Shown here: positions 13,788 to 17,248 of the stretch, piece after piece
Layout: the number at the start of each line of letters is the position of its first letter
Numbering within the stretch: position 1 is the stretch's first letter
The notes under the pieces: model-generated
Told to the model about the DNA's origin: nothing
Seen by the model: only the letters and a program-made list of their open reading frames with translations
Database searches by the model: none
Source: Planctomycetaceae bacterium
GTDB lineage: Bacteria; Planctomycetota; Planctomycetia; Pirellulales; Pirellulaceae
Direction of reading: 5' to 3'
DNA: 17,248 nucleotides
Assembly: GCA_002685655.1 (NCBI GenBank)
Contig: NYXM01000066.1
Location: 1 to 17,248, forward strand
Translations under genes and position numbers: made by a program

Positions 13788-16700
13788 ATGAGACCTATCC
13801 GCATCCTGATGGCCTTGGCGTTGAGCGCCGCAGGCCTACTGCCAACAGGTCCGGCGCTGGCCCAGAATCCGTTTGCCGCGATCGTTCGCACGACAGACCC
13901 CTTGAGCCCGAAAGAACAGCTCGAGAAGTTCCACCTCCCGCCCGGCTTCGAGATTCAGTTATTTGCCGCCGAACCGGGCATTCAAAAGCCCATGAACCTC
14001 GCATTTGACGGCCGAGGGCGGCTGTGGGTCAGCGGTTCGGTCGAATACCCGTTCGTCGCCGATCCGGGCCATGGTCGCGATTCGATCCGCATTCTGGAAG
14101 ACACGACCGGCGATGGCCGAGCGGACAGGATCACGACGTTTGCTGATGGCTTGAATATCCCGATCGGACTCTACCCGTATCGCGATGGGGTCGTCGTTTA
14201 CAGCGTTCCCAATATCTACTTCTTGCGTGACACCGACGGAGATGGCCATGCGGATCGTCGCGAGATCCTTTACGGACCGCTTGATGCGCCCGTAGATACA
14301 CATGGTATGCAGAACGCCTTTCGTCGCGGCTTTGATGGCTGGCTCTACATCAACCACGGTTTCCGCAACGATACGACAATCGCCGGTTCGGACGGAAGCA
14401 AGATTACGCTCAACAGTGGTAACACGTACCGCGTCCGATTGGACGGTTCACGCGTCGAGCAATATACGTGGGGCCAAGTCAACCCGTTCGGCAGTACGTT
14501 CACTCCAGGTGGAGACCTGATCACCGCTGACTGTCACAGCAAACCGCTCACTCTACTGTTGCGCGGCGCGCACTACTCCAGTTTCAATAAGCCCCATGAT
14601 GGGCTGGGATTCGCGCCCAACATGACGGAACATTCTCATGGATCAACCGCGATTGCCGGTGCCGCCTATTGCGACGGTGCATTCCCCGTCGCTTGGCAAG
14701 GTTCGCTACTGGTTGCCAACGTCATGACATGCCGCGTGCATCGCGATACGTTGGTTCTTCACGGTTCGTCGGTGGAAGCGCACGAACAACCTGATCTACT
14801 GGACTGTGACGACCCCTGGTTCCGCCCGGTCGACCTGCGATTTGGCCCCGACGGCGCGCTGTACGTTGCCGATTTTTATAACCGCATCATCGGGCATTAC
14901 GAAGTCCCGCTCGACCATCCGCAGCGCGATCGCACGCGAGGGCGGATTTGGCGCGTTGTGTATCGCGGCGTTCGTCAGGACCATCCGCAACAGCTCGCCA
15001 ACGTCGATCTTACGACGGCGTCGACTGACGAGTTGATCGCTGTGTTGGCTTCCCCGTCAATGGATCAGCGGATGCTGGCCACAGATCAACTAACGGACAG
15101 GATCGGCCCACCGGCGATCGATCCGTTACGTCAAATGTTGCAGGATGCTCCGAACGTGCCCGCTCGCGTTCACACGATGTGGGCGTTGTACCGATTGAAG
15201 GCGCTGAAGTTGGCCGAAGTCGAACGGTTAGCCCACGCCCCTGAGGCGACCGTTCGTCGTCATGCCATGCGAGCGCTAGCGGAAACCGCCGTGACGTCGG
15301 CGCAATCCCGTGAATTGGCCATTGCCGCGTTGCGAGACGTCGATCCAGCCGTGCGACGCGCCGCGGCGGACGCCATCGGTCAACATCCCACGACAGAATC
15401 GATCGGCCCGTTACTCCGCGCGCTAGAAGAGGCCGCGACTGACGATGTTCAACTGCGACATACGATACGCTTGGCGATCAGAAATCAACTCCGCGCGCCG
15501 CTGCGCGACGGCGATAACCCGTTCGCCATGCTTGAGGGCCTGAATCTCGACCCGGCGGGGCACGAACTGATGGCGAGTATCGCCCAATCGATTCACACCG
15601 AGCAAGCTGCCACGTACATCGTCGACAGACTCCAGACCCAGGTGCCAGCCGTGGACGTGATGCTGGCACGATTGAAGCACGCGGCGTCGTATGCGTCGGA
15701 GACGCTGATTGATCGCATCGTCCCACTCGTTCGCAAGCACGCCAAGGACGACGTCGATCTGCAGAAGCAACTGCTGCAGACATTACAACAACAACGCTCC
15801 CAACGCGGACTTCCACCAACGGACTCGTTACGAGACTGGGGCACAACGCTGGCCGCCGAACTTCTGAAATCGCTCGACAGAGAAGCGAACACCTGGGGTG
15901 TGGCGCGTGGCGGTGATCTTTGGGACTTTGAAGAGCGTAAATCCGCCGATCGCCGGCAGGCAACGCGATTTCTTAGTAGCTTGCCTGGGGGCGAGCGTGG
16001 TACGAGTGTCCTCCGCAGTGTGCCGTTTGAGATTCCGCCTCAATTGTCGTTCTTCATTTGCGGGCACCGCGGGTTCCCAGATAAGCCGCCTTTGGATGCA
16101 AACTTCGTGGTGATTCGCCTCGCCGAAACTGGGCGAATCGCGGGACACGCTTTTCCGCCACGCCATGATGTGGCCCAGCCCGTCGTCTGGGATTTGTCTG
16201 AATACCAGGGACAACGAGGATATCTGGAGATCGTCGATGGCCTGAATCTATCGGCGTATGCCTGGCTGGCTGTCGCCAGGTTCGAGCCTGACGTGGTGCC
16301 GCTGACCATGGCGAGCCCTCGAACCATTGCGCAACGTCAGATCGCCGCCGCTGCGATTGCCGAGGCGCTACAGCTTTCGCATCTGGCTGACCCGTTGCGC
16401 CGCATCGTCCGCGCTGAGACGACCGGCGCGGAAGCCCGCTCCGCTGCGGTTGCGGCGATCGTGACGTTGGAGCCCAATCCGGTAGCTGCTGCATTTGTAT
16501 CGATATTGGGCGAGGCTGGCGTCAACCCAGTGTTGCAGTTGACAATTGCCGACGCGATCGCCGACCGTGACTCCGCCAAGCTGGACGAGCTTGCGCAACA
16601 GACCATGAAAACCTCGCCGATGCGTGTACAACAGAAGTTGGCCGATGGACTGGCAGCAAGTCCCATCGGCAGCGGAGTCCTTTTGGATTTGATCGAGCGT

Positions 16701-17156
16701 GGGATCGCTTCGGCCCGCCTGCTGCAGAGCGCATCATTGCGTCAAAAACTGCTGGCCGCAGATCAGCCGACGATGGCATCGCGAATTGAACAATTGACCG
16801 CGAACTTGCCCGCCGCCAGCGAACAACTGGATTCGATTTTGAAACAGCGACGCACATCTTTCTTGGCGGCAGCGGCATCAGCCGAGCGTGGGCAGCTGCA
16901 GTTCACAAGACATTGTGCCGTCTGCCATCAAGTTCAGGGCCAAGGAGCGGTGGTTGGTCCTCAGTTGGATGGTGTGGGCAACCGCGGCCTGGAGCGGATT
17001 CTGGAGGATGTCCTGGATCCCAACCGCAATTTGGATGCGGCGTTCCACGTTTCGTTGTTGGCCACAAGCGACGGACGCGTCCTGACAGGATTGTTCCGAC
17101 GTAAGGAAGGTAAGTCGCTGATTTTTGCGGCCAACGACGGTAAAGAATTTTCGTAA
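13788..17156 (+). CDS. PVC-type haem-binding dehydrogenase with C-terminal cytochrome c
   Basis: A 1122-residue exported protein. A signal peptide (MRPIRILMALALSAAGLLPTG, then ALAQ) precedes a membrane-bound dehydrogenase-type beta-propeller (~40-390; opening motif LEKFHLPPGFEIQLFAAEPG, with Asp-rich blades such as DTDGDGHADR). HEAT-like helical repeats follow (~420-690), then a possible beta-sandwich, carbohydrate-binding-like insert (~700-835, ending WDLSEYQGQRGYLEIVD and AYAWLAVARF), more helical repeats (~840-1010) and a cytochrome c domain with CAVCH (C1043, C1046, H1047). Such proteins are numerous in planctomycetes and are thought to oxidise sugars or polymers and pass electrons to haem. 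The frame is open back to 13662, but the Met at 13788 starts the signal peptide. The protein stops at GKEFS, where relatives usually carry several dozen more residues, so it may be truncated. Confidence 0.87.
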   Translation: MRPIRILMALALSAAGLLPTGPALAQNPFAAIVRTTDPLSPKEQLEKFHLPPGFEIQLFAAEPGIQKPMNLAFDGRGRLWVSGSVEYPFVADPGHGRDSIRILEDTTGDGRADRITTFADGLNIPIGLYPYRDGVVVYSVPNIYFLRDTDGDGHADRREILYGPLDAPVDTHGMQNAFRRGFDGWLYINHGFRNDTTIAGSDGSKITLNSGNTYRVRLDGSRVEQYTWGQVNPFGSTFTPGGDLITADCHSKPLTLLLRGAHYSSFNKPHDGLGFAPNMTEHSHGSTAIAGAAYCDGAFPVAWQGSLLVANVMTCRVHRDTLVLHGSSVEAHEQPDLLDCDDPWFRPVDLRFGPDGALYVADFYNRIIGHYEVPLDHPQRDRTRGRIWRVVYRGVRQDHPQQLANVDLTTASTDELIAVLASPSMDQRMLATDQLTDRIGPPAIDPLRQMLQDAPNVPARVHTMWALYRLKALKLAEVERLAHAPEATVRRHAMRALAETAVTSAQSRELAIAALRDVDPAVRRAAADAIGQHPTTESIGPLLRALEEAATDDVQLRHTIRLAIRNQLRAPLRDGDNPFAMLEGLNLDPAGHELMASIAQSIHTEQAATYIVDRLQTQVPAVDVMLARLKHAASYASETLIDRIVPLVRKHAKDDVDLQKQLLQTLQQQRSQRGLPPTDSLRDWGTTLAAELLKSLDREANTWGVARGGDLWDFEERKSADRRQATRFLSSLPGGERGTSVLRSVPFEIPPQLSFFICGHRGFPDKPPLDANFVVIRLAETGRIAGHAFPPRHDVAQPVVWDLSEYQGQRGYLEIVDGLNLSAYAWLAVARFEPDVVPLTMASPRTIAQRQIAAAAIAEALQLSHLADPLRRIVRAETTGAEARSAAVAAIVTLEPNPVAAAFVSILGEAGVNPVLQLTIADAIADRDSAKLDELAQQTMKTSPMRVQQKLADGLAASPIGSGVLLDLIERGIASARLLQSASLRQKLLAADQPTMASRIEQLTANLPAASEQLDSILKQRRTSFLAAAASAERGQLQFTRHCAVCHQVQGQGAVVGPQLDGVGNRGLERILEDVLDPNRNLDAAFHVSLLATSDGRVLTGLFRRKEGKSLIFAANDGKEFS

Positions 17157-17248
17157 CCGTTCACGGAGTTACGTTCAATAGGCTTGGGGCCGGTTGATTT
17201 TGCCGTTTGGCCCTGATGGATTTGTGAAGAAACGAAAAGAAGTTGCGG
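17157..17248. other. Window end, no supported gene
   Basis: These 92 bp hold no full gene. In the frame of the haem protein, after its TAA, the translation PFTELRSIGLGPVDFAVWP runs to a second stop at about 17215 and weakly resembles the missing family tail. A GTG at 17224 opens a frame to the window edge but is too short to judge. Confidence 0.4.

Noticed and set aside
17224..17248. Start of a new gene at GTG 17224
   Set aside because: Only eight codons are visible and the upstream ribosome site is weak; it cannot be judged from this window.

Overview
The window looks like chromosomal DNA from a planctomycete, probably Pirellulaceae-like. The grounds are a PVC-type haem-binding dehydrogenase/cytochrome c protein, a PF15887-type zinc metallopeptidase beside a Ddl-like ATP-grasp gene, a MoxR/VWA pair, a small secreted protein of a kind familiar from planctomycetes, and many palindromic intergenic repeats. 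No rRNA, tRNA, CRISPR array, integrase or transposase gene was seen. All functional names come from reading motifs by eye; no database search was run.

Layout. 1-278: repeat-rich leader. 279-3682 (+): MoxR-like AAA+ ATPase and a cytosolic VWA (MIDAS) protein, separated by a 25-bp perfect inverted repeat. 3689-7371 (-): three genes read right to left, namely a zinc metallopeptidase, a Ddl-like ATP-grasp ligase (ATGA overlap, so translationally coupled) and, after 288 bp packed with hairpins, a radical SAM protein with extra SPASM/twitch-like cysteines. 7372-7575: divergent promoter region. 7576-11356 (+): a squalene-hopene-cyclase-like class II terpene cyclase with an intact DxDD motif, then 34 bp later a TTG-started fusion of a cysteine-rich DUF116 domain to a trans-polyprenyl diphosphate synthase. 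11357-11839: 483 bp without a gene, holding three kinds of repeat. 11840-13117 (+): an FAD enzyme of the geranylgeranyl reductase/flavin-dependent halogenase superfamily carrying both halogenase signature motifs. 13238-13537 (-): a small secreted protein. 13788-17156 (+): a secreted PVC-type haem protein with HEAT repeats, a possible beta-sandwich insert and a C-terminal CxxCH cytochrome domain; it stops soon after that domain.

How the genes may work together. The strongest candidate for an undescribed system is 7576-13117. A polyprenyl diphosphate synthase with an unusual redox-looking DUF116 extension could make a linear prenyl chain, the DxDD cyclase could cyclise it, and the FAD enzyme could reduce, oxidise or halogenate it. 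No squalene synthase (HpnC/D/E) lies in the window, so a substrate other than squalene is possible but unproven. The divergent metallopeptidase/ATP-grasp pair joins a likely peptide- or amide-bond-forming enzyme to a likely hydrolase, with a radical SAM protein downstream; its substrate is unknown. The MoxR/VWA pair is probably a chaperone or metal-insertion type module with unknown clients.
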